This document shows positions 43,401 through 51,782 of a stretch of DNA of 64,000 nucleotides, piece after piece. Source of the DNA: JANNMJ01 sp031426455. Lineage in GTDB: Bacteria; Bacteroidota; Bacteroidia; Cytophagales; Hymenobacteraceae. A model generated the notes under the pieces. The model was not told where the DNA came from. It made no database searches and worked only from the letters and a program-made list of their open reading frames with translations. Positions within the stretch are counted from its first letter, which is position 1. Each line of letters opens with the position of its first letter. The stretch lies in contig JANPLI010000139.1 of the NCBI GenBank assembly GCA_031426455.1, positions 1 through 64,000 on the forward strand, read 5' to 3'. The position numbers and the translations under genes were made by a program.

Positions 43401-44263
43401 ACTCCCGTGTTGGCATTGAGCGTGCCGCCGTTAGTCAGTGTTCCACCACCGCCAAAGGCGAGCGTACCATCCGCTAGCGCGAACGTTGCGCCGGAGGAAA
43501 CCGTCAAGGATCCACACGGCGCCACCGTTAGCAGACGTGCGCTGCCATCGGATGCCGTGAAAGTGCCTGCTGTAACGGCAAGGCTGGTTACAGTAGCGGC
43601 CTGATTCAGCGTTACGTTGTGATTGATCTGGACGCGGGCCCCCGTTGGTGGTACCGTCCCGCCCCACGTCGCGGGGGCATTCCAACTACCAGCTTGGACC
43701 GTTTGCCGAAGTGGCCCAACTGTAAACGTAGTGGTGTAGGAGGTAGTCTCCCGGCTCCCCTCGTTGGTAGAAGCTACACCGATGATTTCAAGCGTATAGT
43801 CGCCTTCCGCAAGCGGCGTTCCGCCGGGCGCAATCAGGTTGGTTGTGTTCGAGAACAACTCCCACCGCTGGTCGCCGCCCCCCCCGATATTGGCGCCGAA
43901 GGCCAGGCCTACATCGGTGTAGCTCCCGCTAGCGGTGCAGCTATAAACCCGGTAGCGCACCGTCGCGCCCGTAACGTTTCCGCCACTGTTTTTAAATGTC
44001 CAGACTTGGCCACCGGCCAGCACCAGCGTCTCCGACGTCTGGAAAGTGCCCAGTGACGCTGGCAGCGCCGGTTGACTGTCATTGAAAGGGGTAGCCGTCA
44101 ATAGCCGGTAGGTGGTATTTCCGCCTCCCTTGCTGTTCAAGGTCACGGAATTGGCGAAAATGCCGGTGGCGGCTCGGACCGATTTAGCAGGACTTAAGCC
44201 TAAAAGAACGGCTCCCAAAGCAAGAATTAGCGTTTTTAACCGATAGGGGTAGGTGTTGGCCAT
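40406..44263 (-). CDS. Large secreted protein with T9SS C-terminal sorting domain
   Basis: A 1285-aa cell-surface or secreted protein. The signal peptide is in MANTYPYRLKTLILALGAVLLGL. The body is Gly/Thr/Asn-rich with repeated short strands, as in beta-helix adhesins. Two related units of about 250 residues can be seen: one around STLAYATGQG, TSGKGYPANVLMTNSTSVDL and RAVFFDGS, the other around STLRYNIGGG, TTLRTPVNVEVTGTGTYLNL and RAIFFTGA. The C terminus is the classic Cytophagales module ELAAFTARMDGADAQLNWRT, YYRLRQQDFSGEQVYSKVIAV, then FWPNPLADNAAWTL and LPRGLYVLRLEAPGAAFTTQK, a type A T9SS sorting signal. Its role, probably adhesion or matrix, is inferred. Confidence 0.85.
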   Translation of the reverse strand: MANTYPYRLKTLILALGAVLLGLSPAKSVRAATGIFANSVTLNSKGGGNTTYRLLTATPFNDSQPALPASLGTFQTSETLVLAGGQVWTFKNSGGNVTGATVRYRVYSCTASGSYTDVGLAFGANIGGGGDQRWELFSNTTNLIAPGGTPLAEGDYTLEIIGVASTNEGSRETTSYTTTFTVGPLRQTVQAGSWNAPATWGGTVPPTGARVQINHNVTLNQAATVTSLAVTAGTFTASDGSARLLTVAPCGSLTVSSGATFALADGTLAFGGGGTLTNGGTLNANTGVISFGGTNAGTFTNNGTYAAGTATVLFFAGGTIGGSTNTTFNNVTLAGGGVNFGANSTVNGILRLNTGGFVNTNAPNYAASSTLAYATGQGPATPYGRGTEWSATSGKGYPANVLMTNSTSVDLGNGGAGVLRQCAGSLTIDAGSNLFMDFGANDMTQPLVVVGNIAISGTLVLSDAGGGDLKVQGNLSRLSGGSFIPKGRAVFFDGSAMQTVQAPAAGNFGFDYIVNNNTSTTGVRLLSNASATAQADGNAITLSGNLDLNGNTLTVVPKGSPANNLDTRNILVNTSQRTISSSTGTGVLVLPRHITVAPGSGGTLLIASTVRVQTGGSGIGPINFGGVTTIDGILELLSGVFVDGTSGNGPQYGVNSTLRYNIGGGYARRSEWDGSTTLRTPVNVEVTGTGTYLNLDVANASVGPINLRGNLNVSTGATVDANNNTDAFVVDGFVTSDGTLILSTATGGDLKVGGNFTNTGTFTSNGRAIFFTGANTQAVSSNTALAINYIVVAKTAGQVNLASGTTLTVSAPAGGTAIDFNTTAGPNILNLNGQTLTIGATGVASNAGTIPANSGFADNGSGTLNVLGGTVGAGGDFGIIRFISGTSLGTLNVNRTNGSAGATIRGAVTINTNVTFGSSTKLTLVNEDLTLAAAASLTGITTTRYFVTSGTGQLARQGMGTGGTTTAVLFPVGTATTYNPATVTNTGTQDVYRVRVSATSQYTPPYPARQISRFWQVDEAVAGGSTVTLALQWNGTEEGMQFVRAAPLRFTRNAGGGYTTRAATLTQNTDPYVAQSTGITLLSEWSVGNENVLPAELAAFTARMDGADAQLNWRTASEKNNQLFDVERSLDAVRFERIGSLPGQGTTALAHDYTFRDRQVARFGVKVVYYRLRQQDFSGEQVYSKVIAVNLDDAAGTSPVFWPNPLADNAAWTLQCFAPAVTALKVVVTDARGAVVYRAQVSLEKGYNYLTQTQLPGIGALPRGLYVLRLEAPGAAFTTQKLERL

Positions 44264-44429
44264 AAAAAACAGGGATAAGGTGCCGTTTGAAGAAGGAAAT
44301 AAGCTACTCCCGGCGAAGCCTAAACTGCGTAAAGGCAATCGATTGCAAGCATTCTTACGCGGGAAAGCACCGCGCAAGTTACAACCGGGTCGGGCCGATT
44401 TCAACACGCTGGTTCCGAAAAACACGTTA

Positions 44430-45200
44430 TTAGGCCACTAACTGCACCTGCTGCACCCCAAAGGCTCGCTTTTCATTGGCAAACTGGACTTCCAGTTGCC
44501 CGCGCGCGTCGATGCCGGTAATGCGGCCTGTTTCCTGCTGGCCGTCGAAGGCGAAGGTCGTTTCCTGCCCGAAACGGTAGAGCCGCGCTTGATATTCGAC
44601 GCATTGTTCGGCGTTTCGCCCGGCGCGCAGGGCCAGGTAGCGGGCTTCGAGGCTGGCCAGCAGGGCGGCCAGCACGGTGGCGCGCTCGTGCGGATGGCCG
44701 GTTTCGCGGGCCAGCGACGTGGGGTTGGGCAAGGCCGGATCAAACGCCGTTTGGTTCACATTCAGCCCGATGCCCACCACGCTGCTGCTGATCGCGGTGC
44801 CGCGCAACGTGTTTTCGATCAGAACGCCGCCCACCTTGCGCGGGCCGATATACAGGTCGTTCGGCCACTTCACCGTTACGGGGGCAGCCAGGCCCAACAA
44901 CGTCCGCAGCGCATCGGCGCCGGCCAGGGCCACGGTAATGCTGAGGTCGAACTGCCGGGCCACGGGCAGCCAGGTGGGCTTGAGCACCACCGAGAAAGTC
45001 AGGTTTTCGCCGGGCGCCGCCTGCCAGGCGTTGCCCCGCTGACCGCGCCCGGCGGTCTGGTGGTGTGCCAGAATCGTCAGGCCCTCCGGGGTGGCGCCGT
45101 TTTTGAATTCCGCCGCCTGCGCCTCCGCATTGGTCGAGGCGCAGGTTTGGAGCACCTGGAATGGTCGGCCCACGAACAGGGTTTGCAATTGAAGCTCCAT
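44430..45200 (-). CDS. birA: Biotin--[acetyl-CoA-carboxylase] ligase
   Basis: A 256-aa biotin protein ligase that activates biotin as biotinyl-AMP and attaches it to the biotin carrier protein. Seen: the AMP loop HQTAGRGQRGNAWQAAPGENLTFSVVL, VKWPNDLYIGPRKVGGVLIENTL, VVGIGLNVNQ and a C-terminal SH3-like domain (GRITGIDARGQLEVQFANEKR). It lacks the N-terminal DNA-binding domain, so it is a monofunctional enzyme. It is divergently transcribed from rsfS, with 53 bp between starts. Confidence 0.94.
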   Translation of the reverse strand: MELQLQTLFVGRPFQVLQTCASTNAEAQAAEFKNGATPEGLTILAHHQTAGRGQRGNAWQAAPGENLTFSVVLKPTWLPVARQFDLSITVALAGADALRTLLGLAAPVTVKWPNDLYIGPRKVGGVLIENTLRGTAISSSVVGIGLNVNQTAFDPALPNPTSLARETGHPHERATVLAALLASLEARYLALRAGRNAEQCVEYQARLYRFGQETTFAFDGQQETGRITGIDARGQLEVQFANEKRAFGVQQVQLVA

Positions 45201-45253
45201 CGGTTGTACTTTTCAGGTCGGGATTACGCCCGGCCTTTTATTCGATTTTACAA

Positions 45254-45637
45254 GTGGCGAAAAACGCGCAGCAGCAGGCATCTGACGTATTGGCAGAACT
45301 CGTGGTCCGGGGAATGCAGGACCGAAAAGCGCACGACATCGCCGTGATCGACCTGCGCCCGCTCTCCAATGCGGTGGCCGATTATTTCATCATCTGCTCG
45401 GCCAACTCGGATACCCAGCTCGATGCCATCGCCCGCAACGTCGAGGACGAAGTACACAAGATTACGAACCAGTGGCCCTGGCAGAGCGAAGGCCGCACCA
45501 ACCGCGAGTGGGCCTTGCTCGACTACGTGGACGTGGTGGTGCACGTTTTCCTGCGCGACAAACGCGCCTTCTACGCCCTCGAAGAGCTGTGGGGCGACGC
45601 GCCGATCAACTACGTGCCCGACGCGGTGGCCGCGTAA
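45254..45637 (+). CDS. rsfS: Ribosomal silencing factor RsfS
   Basis: A 127-aa protein that binds ribosomal protein L14 and blocks subunit joining in stationary phase. Seen: VLAELVVRGMQDRKAHDIAVIDLRPLSNAVADYFIICSANSDTQLDAIA, SEGRTNREWALLDYVDVVVHVF and FYALEELWGDA. The start is GTG at 45254 (MAKNAQQQASDVL). The order birA, rsfS, ftsH is recurrent in Bacteroidota. ftsH follows on the same strand. Confidence 0.94.
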   Translation: MAKNAQQQASDVLAELVVRGMQDRKAHDIAVIDLRPLSNAVADYFIICSANSDTQLDAIARNVEDEVHKITNQWPWQSEGRTNREWALLDYVDVVVHVFLRDKRAFYALEELWGDAPINYVPDAVAA

Positions 45638-45822
45638 CGCCAGCCCGCCGCGCCGTCAGGTGACGACGGCCCGCGCAGCACCGCCGCCGCCTTGCCTTAC
45701 AATATCCCAACGGGCGGGCCGTCTTTCCGGGCGGGCAACTAATTCCCTTAACCGGGGTTCTGCTTCGCGTTAGCCGACGCACCGCCGCCGGCACTTTTCC
45801 TTTCTGACTTTCCGTAAGCTGA

Positions 45823-47943
45823 ATGGCTGACAAACCCGTCAACAATCCGAACAACAAGCCCAAGCGTCGGCCTTTGCTGCCCACGCCAACGCCCCGCCCC
45901 CCGGCCCAGATCTGGCTTTTGGGCGTTCTGATGGCCGTCGTGGCCGTCCTGCTGTGGTTCAACCGCAGCGCCGCCCCCATCGAAGTCTCGCAGCAGCGCT
46001 TTGAAGAAATGCTGCTCACCGGCGACGTCAAGGAGCTGTCCATCGTCAACGACCGTGACGTCGAGATCACGCTCAAGCCCGAAGCGGTCCGCAACGAAAA
46101 ATACCGCCGCGAGCTAACGCAAAACCGCACCTCGACCTTCCTGGAGCAGGGGCCGCAGTTCTCGTTCGGCATCATCTCCGGCGAATCGTTCAAGGAAGAC
46201 CTCGACAAGCTCCAGAGCAAGCTGCCGGCGGGCACGGAGCGCGTGCCGCTGGTTCGCCGCGACCGCACCTCGCTCGTCGATCAGCTTTCCTTCTGGGGTT
46301 TCTGGCTCCTGATGATCTTCGGCCTCTGGTTCCTGATGCGCCGGATGGGCGGCGCCGGCGGACCGGGCGGGCAGATTTTCAACATCGGCAAAAGCCGCGC
46401 GGCCCTCTTCGAAGGCGGCGACAAAGTGAAGATCACGTTTCAGGACGTGGCCGGCCTGGAAGAAGCCAAAGAAGAGGTCGAAGAAATCGTCGAGTTTCTA
46501 AAAAACCCTTCGAAATTCACCGTTCTGGGCGGTAAGATTCCGAAAGGTGCCCTGCTGATCGGCCCTCCCGGCACGGGCAAAACATTGTTAGCCAAGGCTG
46601 TAGCGGGTGAGGCTGACGTGCCGTTCTTCTCGCTTTCCGGCTCCGACTTCGTGGAGATGTTCGTCGGGGTGGGCGCCGCCCGCGTCCGCGACCTCTTCAA
46701 GCAGGCCAAAGCCAAGGCGCCGTGCATCATCTTCATCGATGAGATCGACGCCGTGGGCCGTTCCCGCTCGCGGGGCAATATGCCCGGCGGCAACGACGAG
46801 CGCGAGAACACCCTGAACTCGCTGCTGGTAGAGATGGACGGCTTCGGCACCGATTCGGGCGTCATCATCCTGGCCGCCACGAACCGCCCCGATACCCTCG
46901 ACTCGGCCCTGCTGCGGCCCGGCCGCTTCGACCGCCAGATTTCCATCGACCGACCCGATATCAACGGCCGGACGCAGATCTTCAACGTCCACCTCAAGCC
47001 GCTGGTGCTGGGGCCCGACGTGGACGCCAAGCGCATCGCTGCCCAGACGCCGGGTTTTGCCGGCGCCGAGATTGCCAACGTCTGCAACGAGGCCGCGCTG
47101 ATTGCCGCCCGCCGCGACAAGAAAGCGGTGTCGATGAAGGACTTCGAGGACGCTATCGACCGCGTGATCGGGGGCCTGGAGAAGAAAAACAAGATTATCT
47201 CGCCGCAGGAGAAGAAGATCGTGGCCTACCACGAAGCCGGCCACGCCATCGCGGGCTGGTTTCTGGAACACGCCGACCCGCTGGTGAAGGTCAGCATCGT
47301 GCCGCGCGGGGTGGCGGCGCTCGGCTACGCGCAGTACCTGCCGAAGGAGCAGTTTCTGTACAACACCGAGCAGTTGCTCGACGAAATGTGTATGACGCTG
47401 GGAGGTCGCGCGGCCGAGGAAATCGTGTTCGGCAAGATCAGCACCGGCGCGCTCTCGGACCTGGAGCGCATCACCCAGACGGCGTATTCCATCGTCACGA
47501 TTTACGGGATGAACGAGAAGCTCGGCAACATCTCGTTCTACGATTCGAAGGGCCAGAACGAATACCGCGCCACCAAGCCGTATTCCGAGTTCACGGCGCA
47601 GCTCATTGACGCTGAGGTGCGCACGATCATCGAGACGGCCTACGAGCGCACCAAGGCCCTGCTCCGCGAGCACCAGCCGGAGCTGGAAGCCGTGGCCCAG
47701 GAGCTGCTCCGCCGCGAGGTGCTATTGCAGGAAGACCTGGAGCGCCTGGTCGGGCCACGCCCGTTTGCGAACCAGACCTCGTACCAGGCCCATATGGCCG
47801 GCACCGACCGGTCCGTCACCGAAAGCGAGCTTAAGGGCCAGCACCCGGTGCAGTTTCCGCCGCTGCCGGCGCCTGACACCGACGAGCCAGCGGACACCAG
47901 TTGGGAGCTACCGAAAACGCTGCCCGCCGACACCGGTCGGTAA
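45823..47943 (+). CDS. ftsH: ATP-dependent zinc metalloprotease FtsH
   Basis: A 706-aa membrane-bound AAA protease. TM1 is near residues 27-45 (IWLLGVLMAVVAVLLWF), followed by a periplasmic domain and TM2 near residues 150-167 (FWGFWLLMIFGLWFLM). The AAA module has Walker A GPPGTGKTLLAKAVAG, FVEMFVGVGAARVRDLF, Walker B CIIFIDEIDAVG and the second region of homology. The zinc site HEAGH lies in KKIVAYHEAGHAIAGWF with the downstream ligand region (ALSDLERITQTAYSIV). A strong terminator follows. Confidence 0.98.
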   Translation: MADKPVNNPNNKPKRRPLLPTPTPRPPAQIWLLGVLMAVVAVLLWFNRSAAPIEVSQQRFEEMLLTGDVKELSIVNDRDVEITLKPEAVRNEKYRRELTQNRTSTFLEQGPQFSFGIISGESFKEDLDKLQSKLPAGTERVPLVRRDRTSLVDQLSFWGFWLLMIFGLWFLMRRMGGAGGPGGQIFNIGKSRAALFEGGDKVKITFQDVAGLEEAKEEVEEIVEFLKNPSKFTVLGGKIPKGALLIGPPGTGKTLLAKAVAGEADVPFFSLSGSDFVEMFVGVGAARVRDLFKQAKAKAPCIIFIDEIDAVGRSRSRGNMPGGNDERENTLNSLLVEMDGFGTDSGVIILAATNRPDTLDSALLRPGRFDRQISIDRPDINGRTQIFNVHLKPLVLGPDVDAKRIAAQTPGFAGAEIANVCNEAALIAARRDKKAVSMKDFEDAIDRVIGGLEKKNKIISPQEKKIVAYHEAGHAIAGWFLEHADPLVKVSIVPRGVAALGYAQYLPKEQFLYNTEQLLDEMCMTLGGRAAEEIVFGKISTGALSDLERITQTAYSIVTIYGMNEKLGNISFYDSKGQNEYRATKPYSEFTAQLIDAEVRTIIETAYERTKALLREHQPELEAVAQELLRREVLLQEDLERLVGPRPFANQTSYQAHMAGTDRSVTESELKGQHPVQFPPLPAPDTDEPADTSWELPKTLPADTGR

Positions 47944-47980
47944 GATAAGCGACTCAGCAAGCGCCCCCTCCCCTTTTCTT

Positions 47981-48013
47981 ACGCCCCGCCGACCAACCGT
48001 CGGCGGGGCGTTT
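47981..48013 (+). terminator. Intrinsic terminator of ftsH
   Basis: A 13-bp stem (ACGCCCCGCCGAC with GTCGGCGGGGCGT) with a 5-nt loop is followed by a short T stretch. Confidence 0.75.
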
Positions 48014-48098
48014 GGCTACCTGCCCCGTTGGTTTTGCCGCCAGGGCGCTATTTTCGCTCCCGCGAAACGGCCGCTCGGCTTCTACTTTACAACGCCCC

Positions 48099-48608
48099 GT
48101 GGAAAATTCCTACGACAACGAATACGACCGCCCTACCGGCCCCTCTGATGACCGCGCCAACCGCTCCGGTGGCGGCGGCCACAACGACCGCCGCCCCTAC
48201 AACGACCGCCAACGGGGAAGCCACGGCGGCGGCAACAACGGCTATGGCGGCGGGCCGCGCCGTGAAATCCGCGACGAGGTGTTCAGCAAGCAGGTGCGCG
48301 CTGGCAAGCGCCGCTACTTCTTCGACGTGCGCGACACCCGCCAGGGCGATTTTTACCTGACGATCACCGAAATCAAGCGCACCTTCGAGGGCGAATCGCC
48401 GGAAAAGCACAAGCTTTTCCTTTACAAAGAAGACTTCGCCAAGTTTGTCCGCGGCTTGCAGGAAACGGTCGATTACATCAAGCGCGAACTGCTTTCCCCC
48501 GAACAGCTCGACGAGATGGAGCGCGGCGATGCGCAGTACGAAGACGATGAGCGCTACTACCGCGAACAGCGCGAACAGCGCCGCCGCGAGGAAGAAGACC
48601 GCGACTAA
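48099..48608 (+). CDS. DUF3276 / PUR-domain nucleic-acid-binding protein
   Basis: A 169-aa protein from a GTG start (MENSYDNEYDRPTG). It has a disordered, Gly/Asn/Arg-rich N terminus (SGGGGHNDRRPYNDRQRG), a PUR-alpha-like domain (EVFSKQVRAGKRRYFFDVR, QGDFYLTITEIKRTFEG, KLFLYKEDFAKFVRGLQETVDYI) and a highly charged Glu/Arg C terminus. DUF3276 is widely conserved in Bacteroidota, and its relatives bind single-stranded DNA or RNA. A terminator and the first copy of the three-box operator lie downstream. Confidence 0.88.
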   Translation: MENSYDNEYDRPTGPSDDRANRSGGGGHNDRRPYNDRQRGSHGGGNNGYGGGPRREIRDEVFSKQVRAGKRRYFFDVRDTRQGDFYLTITEIKRTFEGESPEKHKLFLYKEDFAKFVRGLQETVDYIKRELLSPEQLDEMERGDAQYEDDERYYREQREQRRREEEDRD

Positions 48609-48614
48609 CACCCC

Positions 48615-48639
48615 CGGACACCCTGTCCGGCAACGGACA
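48615..48639 (+). promoter_or_regulatory. Three-box operator, copy 1 (CGGACA-N3-TGTCCG-N4-CGGACA)
   Basis: CGGACA at 48615, TGTCCG at 48624 and CGGACA at 48634. The last two form a perfect dyad (TGTCCG-N4-CGGACA). The same three boxes with the same spacing recur at 51693, each exactly 90 bp upstream of a TGGCAY-N5-TCGGC element. This is a candidate enhancer site for the sigma-54 activator encoded at 56108. Confidence 0.6.
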
Positions 48640-48663
48640 GGTTTACGAACTACTACTATTGCA

Positions 48664-48705
48664 AAGCCGCTGATGGACGCCTGTCTGTCAGCGGCTTCCG
48701 TTTTT
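48664..48705 (+). terminator. Intrinsic terminator of the DUF3276 gene
   Basis: AAGCCGCTGA and TCAGCGGCTT form a 10-bp stem, followed by CCGTTTTT. It sits between the operator and the promoter-like element of the export locus, and its T-run merges into the latter. Confidence 0.7.
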
Positions 48706-48721
48706 GGCATCATCCTCGGCA
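48705..48721 (+). promoter_or_regulatory. Sigma-54-like promoter element, copy 1
   Basis: TGGCAT-CATCC-TCGGCA. The -24 half resembles TGGCAC. The -12 half is TCGGC instead of TTGC, with GC displaced by one base. It is supported by an identically spaced partner at 51783. It lies 51 bp before the adaptor start. Confidence 0.45.
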
Positions 48722-48755
48722 ACGGGTTCGGCATACCAGCCCCACGTTGCCGAAA

Positions 48756-50021
48756 ATGGACAGAGAACTTGCCCCGACCCTACAACGCCGCCGCGTTTGG
48801 CGCCGCTGGCTATTGGTCCTGCTGCTGCTGACCGGCGGCGGCGCGGCGTTGGTGGCCTTTCGCGCGGCACTCCGCCCCCACCTGACGCGCGCCCAAATCA
48901 GCACGGCCCGCGTGGAAACGGGCGCCGTGGAAGCCACCCTGAGCGCCGGCGGCACCGTGGTACCCGGCCGCGAGGTGGTGCTCACGGCGCCGATTGCCAG
49001 TACCATCGAACAGGTCTTACAGCCGGTGGGCACCGCCGTGCGCGCCGGGGAGCCCCTGCTGCTGCTCGACACCGAAGCCACCGCTACCGCTCTGGGCAAG
49101 CTACGCGACGAACAGGCCCGGCAGGCCAACAAAACCCAGCAGCTCACCCTGACGCTGGAACGCGCCCTGACTGACTTCGAAACCCAACGCGCGGCCCAGC
49201 AGGCGCGCGTGGCCAGTCTGCAAGCCGCCGTCCGCGACGAGCAATACCTGCTGGGCGTGGGCGGCACGACGGCCGAGGCCGTCCGGCAGGCGCAACTGAG
49301 CCTACAGGTGGGCGAGCTGGAGCTGCGCCGCCTTACGAACCAGATCAGCACCCAGCGCCGCACCTCTGCCGCCGACCAGCGCGAAGTGGGCTTTCAGCAG
49401 GCGTCGCAGACGCGTGACGTGGCCGAGCTGGAACGCAAGCTCCGGCAGGCCGCCATCAGCCCGGACCAGCCGGGGGTGCTGACCTGGATCAACGACAACC
49501 TGGGCGCACCCGTGGCGCCGGGTGCCGAACTGGCGCGGGTGGCCGACCTGTCGTCGTTCCGCATCCGGGCCACCATCTCTGATTCCTACGCCGATGCCCT
49601 GCACATCGGTGATGCCGTCCGGGTACGGCTGGGCAACGGGACGGCGGACCTGAACGGCCTGATTCAGACCATCTCGCCGGCCGTGGACAAGGGCAACGTG
49701 ACCTTTTTCGTGACCCTGACCGATGCCGCCGCCGCCAAGGCCGCGCTCCGCGCCAACCTGCGCGTGGACGTGTTCGTGGTAACCCGCAACCACCCGCGCA
49801 CCCTGCGCCTGCCCAACGGCCCTTACTTCCGGGGAGGGCGCGAACAGACCGTGTACGTGGTGGCCCCGGATGGCCGCACGGCCAGCCGCCGCACCGTACA
49901 GCTCGGCGATTCCAACTTCGATTGGGTGCAGGTAGTCAGCGGCTTGCAGCCCGGCGAAACGGTCGTCACGACCAATACCAAAGACCTGGACGAGGCGCCG
50001 TTGGTGGGACTGAGTGACTGA
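48756..50021 (+). CDS. HlyD/MacA-like membrane fusion protein
   Basis: A 421-aa periplasmic adaptor for the ABC exporter encoded downstream. It has an N-terminal anchor (RRWLLVLLLLTGGGAALVAF), first lipoyl half ETGAVEATLSAGGTVVPGREVVLTAP, a long coiled-coil hairpin (about residues 115-235), second half PGVLTWINDNLGAPVAPGAELARV, and a beta-barrel region ending near QVVSGLQPGETVVTTNTKDL. ATG 48756 is preferred to the TTG 9 bp earlier. The last residues and the stop codon (GLSD, TGA) are encoded inside an octamer repeat array. Confidence 0.88.
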   Translation: MDRELAPTLQRRRVWRRWLLVLLLLTGGGAALVAFRAALRPHLTRAQISTARVETGAVEATLSAGGTVVPGREVVLTAPIASTIEQVLQPVGTAVRAGEPLLLLDTEATATALGKLRDEQARQANKTQQLTLTLERALTDFETQRAAQQARVASLQAAVRDEQYLLGVGGTTAEAVRQAQLSLQVGELELRRLTNQISTQRRTSAADQREVGFQQASQTRDVAELERKLRQAAISPDQPGVLTWINDNLGAPVAPGAELARVADLSSFRIRATISDSYADALHIGDAVRVRLGNGTADLNGLIQTISPAVDKGNVTFFVTLTDAAAAKAALRANLRVDVFVVTRNHPRTLRLPNGPYFRGGREQTVYVVAPDGRTASRRTVQLGDSNFDWVQVVSGLQPGETVVTTNTKDLDEAPLVGLSD

Positions 50022-50048
50022 GTGGGACTGAGTGACTGAGTGACTGCG
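50008..50048. repeat. Octamer array (unit TGAGTGAC) over the adaptor stop codon
   Basis: GAC steps of eight: TGAGTGAC, TGAGTGGGAC (two extra bases), TGAGTGAC, TGAGTGAC, TGCG. It is the same octamer family as at 9645, 10216 and 56036. The adaptor stop codon TGA (50019-50021) is part of the second unit. Confidence 0.75.
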
Positions 50049-50071
50049 CTGGCCGACGCGCTTGTTCGGCT

Positions 50072-50104
50072 CTGCGTCTCTGCGCAACCCGCTGCGTCTC
50101 TGCG
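50072..50104. repeat. Direct repeat CTGCGTCTCTGCG, two copies
   Basis: Perfect 13-bp copies at 50072 and 50092 lie between the octamer array and the TolC start, filling the rest of the junction. Confidence 0.6.
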
Positions 50105-50143
50105 GGAAATCATTTAGAACGGTCGTTTTTCCCATCAACTTCG

Positions 50144-51646
50144 ATGCGCGTTATTCTTTTTCTGCTGATGGGTGGGCTATTGATAAACGCCCCGGCGCAG
50201 GCCCAACTGACGCTGCCCGACGTGATTACGCTGGCCCTGAACCAGTCGGTAGCCGGGCAGCAGGCCGCCACGGGGCGCGAGCTGGCGTCGTGGCAACTGC
50301 GCCGCTACCGCGCTGATTTCCGCCCCCAAGTGGGCCTGCGCGGCACCCTACCCGATTTCAGCCGCGCCATCACGCCCGTCGTGCAGCCCGACGGCACCAC
50401 CGAGTTCCGGGGAGTTCGGCTGAACAACTCGACCCTCTCGCTGGCCGTGACGCAGAATATCGGCCTGACCGGCGGGCAGCTCTACGTGGCCTCGGACCTG
50501 CAACGCTTCGACGATTTCAACGGGCGCCTGCGCCGCTACAACACGCAGCCCTTTGCCGTGGGCATCACGCAGCCGCTGCGGGGCTTCAATGCCCTGGCCT
50601 GGGCGCGCCGCACGGAACCGGTGCGCTACCAGGAAGGGCAGCGCCAGGCCACGGCCGACCGCGCCGCCGTGGCTCAGCGCACCACTGAATTGTTTTTCGA
50701 CGTGCTGGTGCAGCAGCAGCAGGTGGCCCTGGCCGACCAGAATGCCCGCGTAGCCGGTGAGATGCTGCGCCTGGGCCGCGAGAAACTACGCCTCGGCCGC
50801 GCCTCCGAAGCCGATTTGCTGCTGCTGGAACTGAACCAACTCAACGCGTTGCAGGACCGCGAACAGGCCGAACTGGCGGCCCAAACCGCCCGCCTGGCGT
50901 TGCAGACCTACGTCGGGGGCGACCGTACGGCCACGTCATCAACCGCGCCGTCGGCCGGGGCGCCAGCCACACCATCAGCCGGGGCGCCATTGGCCGACGC
51001 CTTGACAACCCTGCTGGTGCCGCCGCCCGCTCCTACCCCAGCCCTGACGCCCGCCGATGCCCTGGCCCAGGCCCGGCAGCGGCGCCCGGAAGTCGTGGCT
51101 TACCAGCGGCGCCTGCTGCTGGCCGACCGCGACGTAGCGCAGGCCCGTTTTTCCGGCGGCCTGCAAGCCAGCCTGAGCGCCAACCTGGGCTTCATCAACC
51201 GCGCCGAAACCCTGCGCGACTCCTACATCCGGCCGCAGGATCAGCAGCAGGTGCGCCTTACTTTTTCGATGCCTCTGCTCGACTGGGGGCGCCAGCGGGC
51301 TACCGTTCGGGTGGCCGAGCTGAACCGCGATCTGGTGCGCCGCGCCGTGGCCCAGGACGAGCTGACGTTCGAGCAAACCGTGCTGACGCAGGCCGCGCAA
51401 CTGCCCACACTGGGGCAGCAACAGACCCGCGCCGCACGCGCCGATTCGCTCGCGCAGCGCCGCTACGCCATCACGCAGGAGGTGTATAAAGTCGGGCGGC
51501 TGTCGCTGACCGATCTCAGCCTCGCCCAGCAGGCCAAAGACGCCGCGCGCCTGAGCCTGATCAGTGCCCTGCGCGCCGCGTGGGTGGGCTACTACCGGCT
51601 GCAGGCCCTGACGCTCTATGATTTCGAGCGTCAGCAGGAGTTGTAG
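50144..51646 (+). CDS. TolC-family outer-membrane channel protein
   Basis: A 500-aa outer-membrane efflux protein with signal peptide MRVILFLLMGGLLINAPAQAQ and the helical TolC repeats. Examples are LPDVITLALNQSVAGQQAATGRELASWQLRRYR, RAAVAQRTTELFFDVLVQQQQVALADQNARVA, ADALAQARQRRPEVVAYQRRLLLADRDVAQARF and LPTLGQQQTRAARADSLAQRRYAITQEVYKVGRLSLTDLSLAQQAKDAARLSL. A low-complexity Ala/Pro/Ser insert (TSSTAPSAGAPATPSAGAP) separates the halves. It would form the exit duct for the HlyD and ABC partners. Confidence 0.9.
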   Translation: MRVILFLLMGGLLINAPAQAQLTLPDVITLALNQSVAGQQAATGRELASWQLRRYRADFRPQVGLRGTLPDFSRAITPVVQPDGTTEFRGVRLNNSTLSLAVTQNIGLTGGQLYVASDLQRFDDFNGRLRRYNTQPFAVGITQPLRGFNALAWARRTEPVRYQEGQRQATADRAAVAQRTTELFFDVLVQQQQVALADQNARVAGEMLRLGREKLRLGRASEADLLLLELNQLNALQDREQAELAAQTARLALQTYVGGDRTATSSTAPSAGAPATPSAGAPLADALTTLLVPPPAPTPALTPADALAQARQRRPEVVAYQRRLLLADRDVAQARFSGGLQASLSANLGFINRAETLRDSYIRPQDQQQVRLTFSMPLLDWGRQRATVRVAELNRDLVRRAVAQDELTFEQTVLTQAAQLPTLGQQQTRAARADSLAQRRYAITQEVYKVGRLSLTDLSLAQQAKDAARLSLISALRAAWVGYYRLQALTLYDFERQQEL

Positions 51647-51692
51647 CACCAATTGGAGGTCAGCACCACGCACCGGCGGACGCGCCGGGCAC

Positions 51693-51717
51693 CGGACACC
51701 ACGTCCGAAAACGGACG
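51693..51717 (+). promoter_or_regulatory. Three-box operator, copy 2 (CGGACA-N3-CGTCCG-N4-CGGACG)
   Basis: Boxes at 51693, 51702 and 51712 have the same spacing as copy 1 (offsets 0, 9, 19). It lies in the 231-bp gap after the TolC gene and 90 bp upstream of the second promoter-like element. Confidence 0.6.
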
Positions 51718-51782
51718 AATTCAGTCCGCTTCGCGTCTGCCCCCAAAACCCTTAACCCTTATCAGGCAATCACTTAACCAAA

